Assembly: GCF_033097525.1 (NCBI RefSeq)
Contig: NZ_CP109907.1
Coordinates: forward strand, 5,022,001 to 5,086,000
Direction: 5' to 3'
Origin: Sphingobacterium sp. UGAL515B_05
GTDB taxonomy: Bacteria; Bacteroidota; Bacteroidia; Sphingobacteriales; Sphingobacteriaceae
DNA length: 64,000 nucleotides
The notes beneath the pieces are model-generated. The model made no database searches, had not been told where the DNA came from, and saw nothing but the letters and a program-made list of their open reading frames with translations. Positions 18,008 to 26,536 of the stretch are shown piece after piece (position 1 is the stretch's first letter; every line of letters begins with the position of its first letter). A program made the translations under genes and the position numbers.

Positions 18008-18346
18008 CTAAACTTTATCCTCCACAATCATTTTTCGATGTTCTCTACCCCAGTTAATCATTTCCGAAATAATATTCCCGAAAGTCCTGCAATATGCAGT
18101 GGGTTCATATTCAATTAAAACAGGCGTATCGGGATAAACAGTTCGTTTAACCAACTTATTTAATTCCATTTCTTTCAGTTCCTTTGAAAGCATTCGTGTG
18201 GTAATCCCGGGGATACTTCTTTCAATTTCGCGAAAACGTCGGTTGCCGTTGCAAAGCGAATTAATAACAGGTATTCTCCACTTGCCACCAATGAAATAAA
18301 GGGTGTCCTGCAACGCTCTAAGTTCTTCTGTCTGATCTCTTTCCAT
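18008..18346 (-). CDS. HxlR family transcriptional regulator
   Basis: This is a 112-residue winged helix protein of the HxlR/DUF24 group (LYFIGGKWRIPVINSL, FREIERSIPGITTRMLSKELKEME, WGREHRK). Many relatives sense electrophiles through an N-terminal Cys. Here the only early Cys is in SLCNGNRRF, after the first helix, so redox sensing is less certain. It is divergent from an SDR with a 103-bp gap that contains mirrored promoters, a classic repressor-target layout. Its -7 box ends only 6 nt before the ATG, so the message may be nearly leaderless. Confidence 0.9.
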   Translation of the reverse strand: MERDQTEELRALQDTLYFIGGKWRIPVINSLCNGNRRFREIERSIPGITTRMLSKELKEMELNKLVKRTVYPDTPVLIEYEPTAYCRTFGNIISEMINWGREHRKMIVEDKV

Positions 18347-18348
18347 GG

Positions 18349-18436
18349 TTACAAAGTTAAGTGATATAATTCATGATACTGATATACTCAGTTATACTGA
18401 TAACAAAAGTATACCATTTCTCTGATAACTTTGTAA
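18349..18436. promoter_or_regulatory. divergent promoter and operator, HxlR/SDR
   Basis: An 11-bp inverted repeat (18349-18359 and 18426-18436) supplies a perfect Bacteroidota -7 box, TAACTTTG, in each direction: minus strand 18359-18352 and plus strand 18426-18433. Between them ATACTGATA occurs twice as a direct repeat (18376-18384, 18394-18402; 18 bp apart), a likely HxlR binding region. No clear -33 TTTG is visible for either. Confidence 0.6.
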
Positions 18437-18449
18437 AAAAAATAAAAAA

Positions 18450-19196
18450 ATGAAAAAGTTGAATAACAAATTAGCCATCGTAACAGGTGGAAACAGCGGA
18501 ATAGGCTATGCCACCGCAAAAGAGTTAATCGCGGAAGGAGCCAATGTCATTATCACTGGAAGACGAAAAGAAGCCATTGAGAAGGCTGCTGCAGAGCTAG
18601 GAGCTATTTCTTTTGTGGCGGATCAGGGGAAATTGGAAGATATTGAAAATTTCAAAAGCTATATTGAAAAGGAATTCGGAAAAATTGACATCCTGTTTAT
18701 TAATGCAGGCATCACCGGAACTTTAGGTCCGATCGAACATATGAGTGCCGAAAATTTTGACAATGTAATGGATATTAATTTCAGAGGAGCTTATTTTACT
18801 TTGAGCAAATTTATTCCCCTGTTGAACGATGGTGCTTCAGTGGTATTTCTTTCATCCAACGTCGCGACCACCGCTAAACCGAATAGTTCGATTTACCAGG
18901 CTAGCAAAGCAGCATTGAATTCCATTGCGAAGACCGCTGCTGCAGAATTAGCACCAAGAAAAATCAGGGTAAATCTAGTAAGTCCGGGGCCCACAAAAAC
19001 AGAGATTATGACAAAAGCAGGATTGGACGAAAAAACATTGGAAGGTCTTGATGAATGGTTAATCAGCGGAATCCCTTTGCAAAAAATGGGAACTGCTGAG
19101 GATGTTGCAAAAGCTGTTATTTATCTGTCAGATAACCATGTGGCAAGTTTCATGACCGGAACGGAAATCCTTATTGATGGTGGAATGGTTTTATAA
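18450..19196 (+). CDS. short-chain dehydrogenase/reductase
   Basis: This is a classical 248-aa SDR of the FabG-like type. It has TGGNSGIG at about residues 12-19, NAGITG near 86, Ser in VFLSSNVA, catalytic YQASK near 150, and the closing LIDGGM. It probably reduces a carbonyl with NADPH. It is transcribed divergently from the HxlR regulator, which likely represses it. The 5' leader would be about 10 nt from the predicted -7 box. The substrate is not predictable. Confidence 0.9.
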   Translation: MKKLNNKLAIVTGGNSGIGYATAKELIAEGANVIITGRRKEAIEKAAAELGAISFVADQGKLEDIENFKSYIEKEFGKIDILFINAGITGTLGPIEHMSAENFDNVMDINFRGAYFTLSKFIPLLNDGASVVFLSSNVATTAKPNSSIYQASKAALNSIAKTAAAELAPRKIRVNLVSPGPTKTEIMTKAGLDEKTLEGLDEWLISGIPLQKMGTAEDVAKAVIYLSDNHVASFMTGTEILIDGGMVL

Positions 19197-19339
19197 TTTG
19201 GGACTTTACTTTTGGAATGCAAGTGCTGGAACCTTGAAAAAATTCCAGCACTTTCTATTGATATACACCAACTACTGAGCGTATCGATCTATAAGATATC
19301 CAGCTCAGCAAAGCTCGGTGATTTCTCTTTTCTGATGGC

Positions 19340-20092
19340 TTAAATCACAGCTGTATTTAGTGCCCAGTCCTCAAAATGAACCTTGCCGGCACAATATGCT
19401 CCAGCAGGTACGAGCAATGATTTAGGAACAACAAGATGCATATATTTGCTATCATCGTCAGAAACTACCCTTATGTGATTCCCGGTGATCGCGATATATT
19501 TCGCGACAAAATCGTCCATATTGGCCTTTATAGGCCCCGCAATCTCGACCGTGCCATTTTTAGGCTCCTCGAGTGCAAACTGCACAATGTAGTCTGTCAC
19601 ATCTTCCAGGGCAATGGGTTGGTAGTCGATCTTGGAAACAAATACCTCGTCACCCTGACCCTGTACGGCAATGATGGCATCAGTATGCTCATAAAACTGT
19701 GTCGAACGAATGATGGTATAAGGTATTCCGGAGTTTTTGATATTGTCCTCCTGATATTTCTTGGCGCGAAGATATCCGATCTCCAGCGCATCGTCCGTTC
19801 CGACAATGGAAAGTACGAGGTGATGCCTGATGTTTGCCGTCCGCTCCGCTTTTACCAGATTCTTTCCTGCGGTCTGAAAAAAGTGGATTGCATTTTCTTC
19901 TTCAGGAGAGGAGGAATTGGATAGATCGATGACGATCTCTGTATTTTCCAGGGCCTGGGAGAGACCTTCTCCCGTCATGAGATCCACGCCATGTGAAGGC
20001 GAACCAATGATTACCTGATGACCAAGGTTTGCCAGTTTTTTTGTGACCAGCCTTCCAGTAAGACCTGTACCACCGATTACTAAGATTTTCAT
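19340..20092 (-). CDS. atypical SDR / NmrA-like NAD(P)-binding protein
   Basis: This is a 250-residue Rossmann protein with an N-terminal GGTGLTGRLV glycine motif and no YxxxK catalytic pair in the usual place, as in NmrA-like and quinone-reductase-like atypical SDRs. The central block KYQEDNIKNSGIPYTIIRSTQFYEH is typical of that group. It may bind NADP and act as a redox sensor or reduce quinones. An AraC gene lies 134 bp upstream on the same strand and is the likely regulator. The family is firm, the role unknown. Confidence 0.85.
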   Translation of the reverse strand: MKILVIGGTGLTGRLVTKKLANLGHQVIIGSPSHGVDLMTGEGLSQALENTEIVIDLSNSSSPEEENAIHFFQTAGKNLVKAERTANIRHHLVLSIVGTDDALEIGYLRAKKYQEDNIKNSGIPYTIIRSTQFYEHTDAIIAVQGQGDEVFVSKIDYQPIALEDVTDYIVQFALEEPKNGTVEIAGPIKANMDDFVAKYIAITGNHIRVVSDDDSKYMHLVVPKSLLVPAGAYCAGKVHFEDWALNTAVI

Positions 20093-20226
20093 AGCTAAAC
20101 TATTTAAATTTACAACTTATCTATAATGCAAAATTGATCAAAAAATGAATGCCGGAAAACTGACAAACAACGGTAAAAGGTGGACAAAAAAGAAGCCGTG
20201 TTTGAGTTGAAATAGTATAAGATTGT

Positions 20227-21093
20227 CTAATCCAGGTTCGGATTGAAACGTAGCGTCTTTCTGTAATCGCCCGGTGATCGCCCAGTTTTTTTTGTGAAAA
20301 GCCTGATAAAGTACTTGGTGTCTTTATAGCCTAGCTGCACCGCAATTTCCTTAATACTCAATCGCGAATAATAGAGCAGGCGCTGTGCTTCGCTCAGTAC
20401 TTCCTTCTGTATCAGCGCTGATGCGGATAAGCCCGTCACCATTTTAACGACATCGTTCAGGTGGGCCACGGAGATATTTAACTGCTGGGCATATGCTGCG
20501 GGGCGTTTAAGGCTGCGGTAATCACGCTTGACGAGAGTTCTGAATTCGTTGGCGATACTCATAACCCGGGGGTTATGACTTATGGAGACAGCGGCCGACC
20601 TGTGATCTCGACAAATTACCGCCTGGGTTATAAATGCTGACAGCAGCGGCTGCTGCACTTCCTTATTGGCACTATAGTTTATACTGTCCAAATTTATTAG
20701 CGAGTCCAAGATGGACGTAAACCATTGTTGCTCGGGCGCTGAGAGGGACAAAATAAGGGTTTCATTTAAAGATGCATCAAGCATGTCTTTGGCTGACCTG
20801 GTCATGTGATGGCCTTCGAAGGAAATGTAATAACCGGATGCGCCTAAAACCGTGGTGATCTGATGGACCTGATGGGGAGGGCAAACAAAAAGCGTTCCCG
20901 CGGGCATGATCAGCTGTTCAAAATCAAATAGAACTTCCAGCTGTCCCGCATCAACAAGCATGCAGGTATAGTGGTCATGCCGATGCGGATTCAGCGCTTT
21001 TAGGATGCCCGGAGTTGAACCATCCCATATTCCAACAGCCATACTGCTGCTGGAATCCATGCTGTTTACTAAAATGGGATCTCTTTTTGGCAT
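20227..21093 (-). CDS. AraC family transcriptional regulator
   Basis: This is a 288-residue AraC protein with an N-terminal cupin sensor (LNPHRHDHYTCMLVDAG, PAGTLFVCPPHQVHQI) and a C-terminal double helix-turn-helix (about 185-280: NISVAHLNDVVKMVTG, IAVQLGYKDTKYFIRLFTKKTGRSPGDYRK). It is followed on the same strand by the NmrA-like gene. The histidine-rich cupin lobe suggests a small-molecule ligand. The family is certain; target and ligand are inferred only from position. Confidence 0.9.
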   Translation of the reverse strand: MPKRDPILVNSMDSSSSMAVGIWDGSTPGILKALNPHRHDHYTCMLVDAGQLEVLFDFEQLIMPAGTLFVCPPHQVHQITTVLGASGYYISFEGHHMTRSAKDMLDASLNETLILSLSAPEQQWFTSILDSLINLDSINYSANKEVQQPLLSAFITQAVICRDHRSAAVSISHNPRVMSIANEFRTLVKRDYRSLKRPAAYAQQLNISVAHLNDVVKMVTGLSASALIQKEVLSEAQRLLYYSRLSIKEIAVQLGYKDTKYFIRLFTKKTGRSPGDYRKTLRFNPNLD

Positions 21094-21198
21094 GTGCGCA
21101 ATTTTAAATTCAAATTTAGTTCATAAACTTTAAGAATTACTATCGATTACGTTTTATGTTTCTTCTTTCCTGTTTGTATCAGATTCAATCCTTCAAAA

Positions 21199-22161
21199 TC
21201 AACCTCTTACCGTATTCAGCAGATCGTGCGGATACCCCAGGCTAATAGAGCTTAAAGCGTCCAGTTTGGTTAGCTCATCAGCTGTCAAATTAATTTCAGT
21301 AGCGCTAATAATTTGCTCAAATTGATTGCTATTGCGTGCTCCCAGTAATGGAAATGCCTCTTTTGATAAATTCCACGCAAATGCAATCTCACCGGGTGTT
21401 GCTTCATATTTTTCCGCGACTAATACCAGTTCATCAATGATCAGTTTGGTTTTCTCGTCCTCCGAATATTCAGCGCCAGAAGAATGACTGATGCGCCCGG
21501 CTTCTCCTTTTCTATATTTTGCGGTCAACAGTCCGCCAGCCAGTGGCGAGTACATCATCACACCAAGACCAAATTCCTTTGCCATCGGCATCAGTTCACG
21601 GTCTGCGGTACGTTGCAACAAACTATATTCAATTTGTAAAGCAGTGACTTTCGTTGCTGATGCAATGGCCGATGCTTTCCATGCCGGGAAATTGCTGAGT
21701 CCCGCATACACTATTTTCCCTTCGCTGACCAAATCTTGAAGTCCCAAAGCTATTTCTTCCCATGGAGTTACACCATCATCGTAATGCGGCATATAAATAT
21801 CGATGTAGTCCGTTTTCAATCTTTTCAGACTTTGTTCAACAGCCTGTCGCATAGATTTACGGTTATTCCCAAAATTACTGATTGCAGGGTTGGGATCACT
21901 ACTTCTAGTATATTTTGAACAGATAATAAAATTATTTCGCTGTCCCTTTAAATAGTTACCAACGATTTCTTCTGCCTCCCCAAATTGATAGACATCCGAT
22001 ATATCGATAAAATTACCACCCGCATCTGCATAAGCTGTTAAAATCTTTTTTGACTCTTCGGGATCGGCTCCATAGCCTTTTCTTGTTCCAAAGTTGGCAG
22101 CTCCTAAGATTATTTCACTGGCATGCAGTCCTGTTTTTGATCCAAATATCTTGTACTTCAT
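21199..22161 (-). CDS. aldo/keto reductase
   Basis: This is a 320-aa NADPH-dependent aldo/keto reductase. The catalytic tetrad is visible as Asp and Tyr in FIDISDVYQFGEAE, Lys in FIICSKYT and His in DIYMPHYDD. The cofactor-binding C-terminal part (PLAGGLLTAKYR and ARNSNQFEQII) matches the YajO/Tas-like branch. It probably reduces aldehydes or methylglyoxal-like compounds. It is divergent from an HxlR regulator across a 105-bp gap with a 12-bp palindrome, so it is the probable target of that regulator. Confidence 0.9.
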   Translation of the reverse strand: MKYKIFGSKTGLHASEIILGAANFGTRKGYGADPEESKKILTAYADAGGNFIDISDVYQFGEAEEIVGNYLKGQRNNFIICSKYTRSSDPNPAISNFGNNRKSMRQAVEQSLKRLKTDYIDIYMPHYDDGVTPWEEIALGLQDLVSEGKIVYAGLSNFPAWKASAIASATKVTALQIEYSLLQRTADRELMPMAKEFGLGVMMYSPLAGGLLTAKYRKGEAGRISHSSGAEYSEDEKTKLIIDELVLVAEKYEATPGEIAFAWNLSKEAFPLLGARNSNQFEQIISATEINLTADELTKLDALSSISLGYPHDLLNTVRG

Positions 22162-22218
22162 ATTTTTATATTTACTTTGCCGCTAAGTTAAGGGCATCAA
22201 GTAACCGTGTCAATTACG

Positions 22219-22230
22219 GATAAATTTATC
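22219..22230. promoter_or_regulatory. 12-bp palindrome in AKR/HxlR divergent gap
   Basis: GATAAATTTATC is a perfect palindrome between the divergent aldo/keto reductase and HxlR genes, 36 bp before the HxlR start. Its place fits an operator for the HxlR protein. No consensus -7 box is obvious in the gap. Confidence 0.4.
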
Positions 22231-22266
22231 TATACCCACTTTATGCCTTCGTAAAATATATCAGCT

Positions 22267-22608
22267 ATGTACGAAAAAAAGCTTCCGGTTAATTTAGATT
22301 GCGGTTTACATCTGTTTTTGCAGGTGGTTCAGGGCAAATGGAAAATAAACCTGCTCTGGGCCATTCATTCAGGTATCAAGCGTCCGGGTGAGTTGCAGCG
22401 GAAAATCCCCAATGCAACCCGACGTGTACTTGATGTGCAGCTTGGTCAATTGATTGAACATGGATTAATCAATAAAGTCGTCTTTGATCAGCTTCCGCTG
22501 AAAGTAGAATATGAACTGACTGGGCTAGGGGAAAGCCTTATACCAGTCATTGCGGTAACGGCCCAATGGGGTGAGGATCATAGAAATGAATTGGAAAAGA
22601 TTTTGTAA
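22267..22608 (+). CDS. HxlR family transcriptional regulator
   Basis: This is a 113-aa winged helix protein of the HxlR family (VVQGKWKINLLWAI, RVLDVQLGQLIEHGLI, WGEDHRNE). Cys12 sits in the N-terminal segment where YodB/HypR-type members carry their redox-sensing cysteine, so it may respond to quinones, aldehydes or disulfide stress. It is divergent from the aldo/keto reductase and ends against a bidirectional terminator shared with the esterase operon. Confidence 0.9.
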   Translation: MYEKKLPVNLDCGLHLFLQVVQGKWKINLLWAIHSGIKRPGELQRKIPNATRRVLDVQLGQLIEHGLINKVVFDQLPLKVEYELTGLGESLIPVIAVTAQWGEDHRNELEKIL

Positions 22609-22663
22609 GAAATTCCGGTCATTAGGGGAAATACATGCTTAAGACGCTATTATAAACTTAAAA

Positions 22664-22692
22664 AACACCAAACAGTCAAACCATTTGGTGTT
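22664..22692. terminator. bidirectional terminator
   Basis: Perfect 9-bp arms AACACCAAA (22664-22672) and TTTGGTGTT (22684-22692) lie between the converging HxlR and esterase genes, with A-rich sequence to the left and T-rich sequence to the right. Confidence 0.8.
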
Positions 22693-22715
22693 ATTCTTTG
22701 GAAATGCAGGGTATT

Positions 22716-23759
22716 TTACTTCGCAAACAGTGCTTTTCGCAAAACAGTCGCTGCATCTAGCACAGATTCCTGTACAGCGTGGATATGCGCCAGCGGATTC
22801 AGCATCCCGTAATCGTGGATAAAGCCTTTATACTCTGTAAGAGTCGTTGGAACACCGGCATCATCCAATTTTCTTCCATAGGCGACACCCTCGTCATGCA
22901 GAATATCATTTTCGGCCACCTGAACAAGTGCAGGAGGCAAACCTTTCAGCTCTTCCAGAGAAGCTTTCAGTGGGGACGCGTATTTGTTGTCGCGTTCTTT
23001 TAAGTCAGGCAGGTAATTATCCCACATCCATTTCATCAACGGCGTTGTTAAAAACCGTTCCTGTGCAAATTTTGTGTACGATGCTCTGCTGAAGTCGGAG
23101 TCTGTTACGGGCCACAAAAGTACCTGCTGTTTTAGCTTGGGACCATTTTTGTCTTTGGCCATCAATGCCACCACTGCTGCCATATTTCCACCGACACTGT
23201 TTCCGGCAACAGCAAGCCTGCTCGCGTCGACCCCAATTTCTTTTCCATGCTCGGCAACCCATTTTGTTGCGGCATAAGCCTGATTGATGGCTACGGGAAA
23301 TCTGGCTTCCGGAGATGGGGTGTAATCCGGGAACACGGCTACTGCACCACTGTTGACAACAAGGTCACGAACCAGTCTTTTGTGGGTAGGGTAGTCTCCC
23401 AATACCCATCCGCCGCCGTGAAAGAACATAAATACGGGTAGGTCAGCTTGGGCACCTTTGGGTTTTACGATATGTATTTTTACGGTCTGCCCGTCCTGGG
23501 TAATGGTTCTGTCTGATTCCTGGATATCGGAATAATCGAAGCTTACTGATTTTTGAGCGCCCACCAACACCAGTCTAGCGTCTTTTGGTGAAAGTGTTTC
23601 TAGCGGTTTTCCGTCGCCGCTGTTCAACTCTTTTAAGAATGCTCTTGTTTCCCGGCCAATGTTGGGGTCTTGAGATGCGGGGTTTGATTGTGCCATGATA
23701 TTGGAATTTGTGATGGCGAGTGCCGCCAATGTTAAAACTGTTGAATAGATTGTCTTCAT
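22716..23759 (-). CDS. secreted alpha/beta hydrolase (HSL-type esterase)
   Basis: This is a 347-aa exported carboxylesterase. A signal peptide (about 1-23, NIMAQ) precedes an alpha/beta hydrolase core of the hormone-sensitive-lipase type: oxyanion motif HGGGW (114-118), nucleophile Ser188 in GNSVG, acid Asp in VAENDILHDEG and His in FIHDYGM. It likely hydrolyses short-chain esters in the periplasm. It starts 5 nt after the OsmC stop in the same direction, and an AraC gene lies further upstream, so the three probably form one transcription unit. Confidence 0.88.
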   Translation of the reverse strand: MKTIYSTVLTLAALAITNSNIMAQSNPASQDPNIGRETRAFLKELNSGDGKPLETLSPKDARLVLVGAQKSVSFDYSDIQESDRTITQDGQTVKIHIVKPKGAQADLPVFMFFHGGGWVLGDYPTHKRLVRDLVVNSGAVAVFPDYTPSPEARFPVAINQAYAATKWVAEHGKEIGVDASRLAVAGNSVGGNMAAVVALMAKDKNGPKLKQQVLLWPVTDSDFSRASYTKFAQERFLTTPLMKWMWDNYLPDLKERDNKYASPLKASLEELKGLPPALVQVAENDILHDEGVAYGRKLDDAGVPTTLTEYKGFIHDYGMLNPLAHIHAVQESVLDAATVLRKALFAK

Positions 23760-23764
23760 CGTGA

Positions 23765-24178
23765 TTATTTTTTTAGGTTGATGTTTAAGATGATTTTGAA
23801 GCTGAATGCTGCGCTTACGGGACAGGTTTTTTCGGCCTCTCGGGCAATTTTTTCAAATTCTTCCGCTGAGATGCCATCTACTTCTGCATCAAGTAGAAGT
23901 TCCGACTGTGTGATTTTACCATTATCCAAGGTAATAATGGACTTTGTTTCGAGTCTTTTAGGGGGATAACCCGCCTGTGTGAGATCAAGGCTCAGCTTCA
24001 TTGTAAAACATCCTGCATGGGCAGCAGCAAGCAGTTCTTCGGGATTTGTACCGACACCTTCAGCGAAGCGGCTGTTGAATGAATACTGGGTCTGGTTCAG
24101 AACGGAACTTTGTGTGGTCAGATGTCCGTTTCCTTCTTTGATGGTGCCGTTCCAAACGGCGGTAGCATTACGTTTCAT
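23765..24178 (-). CDS. OsmC/Ohr family protein
   Basis: This is a 137-aa thiol-dependent peroxidase-fold protein. The two OsmC-type cysteines are seen at Cys57 (AAAHAGCFTMKLS) and in EKTCPVSAAF near residue 123. The family reduces organic hydroperoxides using lipoyl or other thiols. It is followed 5 nt later by the secreted esterase and preceded by an AraC gene on the same strand. The family assignment is secure; OsmC fits better than Ohr by the sequence around the first Cys. Confidence 0.88.
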   Translation of the reverse strand: MKRNATAVWNGTIKEGNGHLTTQSSVLNQTQYSFNSRFAEGVGTNPEELLAAAHAGCFTMKLSLDLTQAGYPPKRLETKSIITLDNGKITQSELLLDAEVDGISAEEFEKIAREAEKTCPVSAAFSFKIILNINLKK

Positions 24179-24287
24179 ACGCTTTATTTTTGATTGTTAA
24201 TTTCTTATAGGACAAAGGTATGTCATATAGGCAATCTAAATAAAGAGCAAAAAGTCGATATAAATTGTACTTTTTTCCTTTTATAGT

Positions 24288-25145
24288 TTAATTTTTAATT
24301 TCTTTCCGAAAAGCCGCCGGAGTTTTTCCCGATTTCTGCGTAAAGATCCGGTTGAAGTAAGCCGGGTCTTCATAACCCAATTGATAAGCGATTTCCTTTA
24401 TGGTAAGCTCACTGTAAAGGAGCAGGCGTTTGGCTTCAAGGACGATCCTGTTTTTGATCATCTCGTTCGGATTTTCAAGGTTGAGTTTGTGGAATTTGTT
24501 GGAAAGCGTTTTCGGGGCAAGGTTCAGTAGATCTGCATAATCGGCTACGCTGTGTTTTTCCCTGTAGTGAATATTGACCAGTCGGCTGAAGTTTCTGAAA
24601 AAGTCCTGATCCATGCTGACGAGGTCGAGCGTTTCATTTTGGAGGTTCTGCTTTTTCCACTGCCGCGTTGCTCGGATGATAATCTGCTTGAGGTACGTTC
24701 GGATCATTTCTTCCGAAGAGCGGTCCTGAAAATCAAGCTCATTGCTGATCTGAGCGAATAACTGGGGTATGGCGTGCAGTTCATCGCCGAATAGGTCCAC
24801 TATCGGATTCTCAAAAATATTATTGAACAAGAGTCCGTCACAGGCAACCTCCTCATCATGAATCTGAATACAGTAGAAATCCCGGTTGTAATGGATTAAA
24901 AAGGCTTTATTTTCATTGGCCGACTGAATGTCAAGATATTGATTGGTATTGATGAAAAGCAAGGTGGGATTTTGGGTTTCATAAGCCGTGAAGTCCACCG
25001 TTAGTGCGTAACCAGCTGGAATGAGCAATATTTTAATGTAATGGCGGAATGTTTCGCCGTTTACCAGGTCCAGCGAGGAGGAATCGAAAGAAATCAGGCC
25101 TAATTTTTTATGGTTCGATTCGAAAATGGAAGTAGCACTGTTCAT
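24288..25145 (-). CDS. AraC family transcriptional regulator
   Basis: This is a 285-aa regulator. The N-terminal half is a cupin-like sensor (about 30-150, with PAGYALTVDFTAYETQNPTLLFINTNQ). The C-terminal half (about 185-283) has two helix-turn-helix motifs including LLNLAPKTLSNKFHKLN and IAYQLGYEDPAYFNRIFTQKSGKTPAAFRK. It sits upstream of osmC-esterase on the same strand with a 109-bp gap. It probably regulates these two genes; the ligand is unknown. Confidence 0.9.
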   Translation of the reverse strand: MNSATSIFESNHKKLGLISFDSSSLDLVNGETFRHYIKILLIPAGYALTVDFTAYETQNPTLLFINTNQYLDIQSANENKAFLIHYNRDFYCIQIHDEEVACDGLLFNNIFENPIVDLFGDELHAIPQLFAQISNELDFQDRSSEEMIRTYLKQIIIRATRQWKKQNLQNETLDLVSMDQDFFRNFSRLVNIHYREKHSVADYADLLNLAPKTLSNKFHKLNLENPNEMIKNRIVLEAKRLLLYSELTIKEIAYQLGYEDPAYFNRIFTQKSGKTPAAFRKEIKN

Positions 25146-25305
25146 AAGGACGTTTGTTTATGTTCAAATGTATCTCTTTTGCTAATAAAACTAAAATAAG
25201 CGATACAATTTCCGGCATATAAAAAAATAGGGCTGTTCCGGTTACTCACAATCGTCTCTGAACGTATTTATCTGTAAAATGGCATTCTTGGTTATAGTAG
25301 AATAG

Positions 25306-26094
25306 CTAGTTGTCGCTTTTTTTAAGGATTAGTGTGTGCTTGTTTACTGCTAAGCGCTGCCTATTCCTCTTTTTATAAACTATGGTAAATACGATAGCAA
25401 AGGCAATGGTAGATCCCCTCAATATGTTTGCGTAAACGCCTCCTAACGATGTATTGTCAAAGTCGAAGAAAATCCAGGTCAAGTTCATCAGCGTATGCGT
25501 CCATATCGGAACCCATAAGTTATAATTCCATTCCGTAAAAAGCCAAGCAAAAAAGACTGCGCCCAGAAATGTGAGGATAAAGATGCCCATCATCCTGTTG
25601 ATATCTTGGCTCTGATATAAATGCCCGGAACCAAATACGACTGCGCCAAAAAATATCGCTGGGATAAAACCCAGTTTTGTCTTTCGGAATAACTGGCCAA
25701 AAAGAAAACCCCTGAAATATAATTCTTCCATAAAACCGGCGATGACTGTTTGTGCAACCAGAGTTTGCATACTGATCTCCTTATTCAGGCCGAAGATAAA
25801 AAGACCTCCAGCCAGCATGGGCGACACAAAAAGAAGACTTAATGTTATTCCGGTCACAAAATTGCCAGAAAGGCCCAAGCTCTTAAACACGCCTTCGCGC
25901 TTATTAATGATGTAAGTTCCTAGAAAAATAGGTACTCCGATGATGAAATAAGTAAGTATATAGCTCAATAGCCCTTGCCGGGTAAGTGTATCGAGTTCTC
26001 TTTTAATGGGGCCGAAAAATAAAAACAGCATATAATAAAGAGAAAAGCTTACTAAAACAACAAGTATTACGCTTAACGTTGGGCCGATTTTCAT
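25306..26094 (-). CDS. CPBP family intramembrane glutamic protease
   Basis: This is a 262-aa integral membrane protein with about seven to eight helices and the three CPBP (CAAX protease / bacteriocin-processing, Rce1-like) motifs: EELYFRGF (Glu123, Glu124, Arg128), FGSGHLY (His158) and HTLMN in a later helix. Family members cleave membrane peptides or confer resistance to own bacteriocins, but most bacterial copies are uncharacterised. It is monocistronic, with no bacteriocin gene seen nearby. The C-terminus is short and basic. Confidence 0.87.
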   Translation of the reverse strand: MKIGPTLSVILVVLVSFSLYYMLFLFFGPIKRELDTLTRQGLLSYILTYFIIGVPIFLGTYIINKREGVFKSLGLSGNFVTGITLSLLFVSPMLAGGLFIFGLNKEISMQTLVAQTVIAGFMEELYFRGFLFGQLFRKTKLGFIPAIFFGAVVFGSGHLYQSQDINRMMGIFILTFLGAVFFAWLFTEWNYNLWVPIWTHTLMNLTWIFFDFDNTSLGGVYANILRGSTIAFAIVFTIVYKKRNRQRLAVNKHTLILKKSDN

Positions 26095-26536
26095 AACATG
26101 GAGATTAGTTTTTTACACGATAGCACATAAACATCATATGATCGCTTATTTTTAAATCTGGTCAATAACGATCAGTGTTATAAATATAAAACATTGATTG
26201 TTATTTAGCAATTATTCATCAGTGTGTATTAAGTCGCTTTCGGGCTATGTGCTTTAAAATACTGCAATGACTAGATGTCCGTATTTTCATTTTAAGTCAA
26301 ACGATCTCAATTTCAAGCTGTTCTAGCTAATAAGACAGAATTTCGTTTCTGCTGATTGTTAAGGATGGCTGAATGGGGGGATTCAGCCTCCTTATAACAC
26401 ACATCTTTTGCTGACTAAAATCAGTTAAATTCCCAAAATTCATAGGATATCATAAGGAGTGAAATTAATAATGCTAATATTATTATAATACGTACCTTTG
26501 CATAGTTGAGAAGTACTTTTAAAACCTATCAATTAT
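26095..26536. other. 442-bp intergenic region with hairpin and HK promoter
   Basis: No gene is supported here. A hairpin with 8-bp arms GGCTGAAT/ATTCAGCC around a G6 loop lies at 26367-26388, extendable by AGGA/TCCT. A perfect -7 box TACCTTTG is at 26493-26500, 37 bp before the histidine kinase start, without a clear -33 element. The left part should also carry the promoter of the divergent CPBP gene. Confidence 0.45.
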
